Shown here: piece after piece, positions 7,498-7,782 of the stretch
How the letters are laid out: the number at the start of each line of letters is the position of its first letter
How positions within the stretch are numbered: the stretch's first letter is position 1
NCBI GenBank assembly: GCA_946478765.1
Contig: CAMLDH010000177.1
Span: 1-7,782 of the forward strand
Direction of reading: 5' to 3'
Source of the DNA: an uncultured Oxalobacteraceae bacterium
GTDB taxonomy: Bacteria; Pseudomonadota; Gammaproteobacteria; Burkholderiales; Burkholderiaceae
Length of the DNA: 7,782 nucleotides
Notes under the pieces: model-generated
Seen by the model: the letters and a program-made list of their open reading frames with translations, nothing else
Told to the model about the DNA's origin: nothing
Database searches by the model: none
Position numbers and translations under genes: made by a program

Positions 7498-7738
7498 TTA
7501 ATTACCTAGTTGAAACGTGATCGGCACGATGGCGTATACGGCAATCGCCCTGCCGTCTTCGAGATACGGTTTGAACAGCGCGCGCGCTACCGCTTGGCGC
7601 GCCGCGTCATCGAGGCGCGACGAGCCGGAAGATTTTTGCAACTCGATGTGCTCGGCGCGTCCTTTTTCATTGACCAATACGCGCAGCACCGCTTTGCCTT
7701 CTTCACCCATGCGTCTAGACAGCGACGGATATTCCGGC
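7498..7738 (-). CDS. tonB: TonB family protein, C-terminal domain only (5' end missing)
   Basis: Only the last 79 residues remain. They form a TonB C-terminal domain, the periplasmic part that touches the TonB box of outer-membrane receptors. Visible landmarks are PEYPSLSRRMGEEG (the YP motif and the following helix), VLRVLVNEKGRAEHIELQKSSG, LDDAARQAVARALFKPY and the closing VPITFQL. The membrane anchor and proline-rich spacer are missing because the genomic sequence stops at about 7738, where adapter sequence begins. The frame continues to 7755 with Cys-Ser-Ser-Asp-Leu before the Pro, but those residues are encoded by the adapter and are not part of the protein. The gene lies 14 bases upstream of exbB, making a standard tonB-exbB-exbD operon. 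Confidence 0.9.
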
Positions 7739-7782
7739 AGATCGGAAGAGCACACGTCTGAACTCCAGTCACCAAGGTCTAT
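7739..7782. other. Illumina TruSeq-type adapter contamination at the contig end
   Basis: From 7739 the sequence reads AGATCGGAAGAGC followed by ACACGTCTGAACTCCAGTCAC, ending at 7772. This is the standard TruSeq indexed-adapter sequence. Then come CAAGGTCT (7773-7780), probably an 8-base sample index, and AT, which fits the start of the ATCTCG segment that follows the index. The A at 7739 may be the A-tail, so true genomic sequence ends at 7738 or 7739. This is not biological sequence. Confidence 0.97.

Noticed and set aside
7587..7775. Minus-strand 62-residue open frame starting MVTGVQTCALPI.
   Set aside because: The first residues are encoded by the sequencing adapter, and the rest is an out-of-frame reading of tonB.

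Overview
The window looks like a contig-end piece of a betaproteobacterial chromosome. I lean towards Burkholderiales, Oxalobacteraceae-like (Herminiimonas/Collimonas type). This rests on protein character, moderately GC-rich coding sequence and gene order; no search was run. Almost every base belongs to a recognisable housekeeping, redox or iron gene. I see no tRNA, rRNA, CRISPR, transposase or phage gene.

Layout from left to right. (1) Positions 17-1763, minus strand: a three-gene operon, cytochrome b561 then two different YceI-family periplasmic proteins, closed by a strong intrinsic terminator at 17-46. This extends the cytochrome b561-yceI pairing known from E. coli (yceJ-yceI) by one divergent yceI copy. 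(2) Positions 1764-2021: a 258-base spacer without a convincing protein gene. It holds a perfect 12-bp-stem inverted repeat and other small palindromes. (3) Positions 2022-3389: purB (adenylosuccinate lyase, minus strand), divergent from a glutathione S-transferase gene (3585-4193, plus strand). Promoters for both can be seen in the shared 195-base spacer, and the GST gene ends in a clear terminator. (4) Positions 4388-7738, minus strand: an iron and peroxide cluster. In transcription order it is tonB (5' end cut off), exbB, exbD, a 2-Cys peroxiredoxin, a PepSY-type membrane protein and bacterioferritin. A Fur-box-like sequence lies just upstream of a candidate bacterioferritin promoter.

The iron cluster makes sense as a unit. 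ExbB-ExbD-TonB would power outer-membrane iron or siderophore uptake, bacterioferritin would store the iron, and the peroxiredoxin would remove peroxide that would otherwise react with ferrous iron. The PepSY membrane protein belongs to a family often found beside iron-uptake genes. On the left, cytochrome b561 and the YceI proteins form a membrane/periplasmic electron-transfer and lipid- or quinone-binding unit.

The most unexpected feature is not biological. The last 44 bases (about 7739-7782) match an Illumina TruSeq-type adapter followed by what looks like an 8-base index. The tonB gene therefore stops at an assembly artefact, and open reading frames there begin with adapter-encoded residues. 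I found no convincing undescribed biological system. The best leads are the Fur box upstream of bfr, a possible small RNA at about 1818-1927, and a threonine at a usual ferroxidase glutamate position of bacterioferritin.
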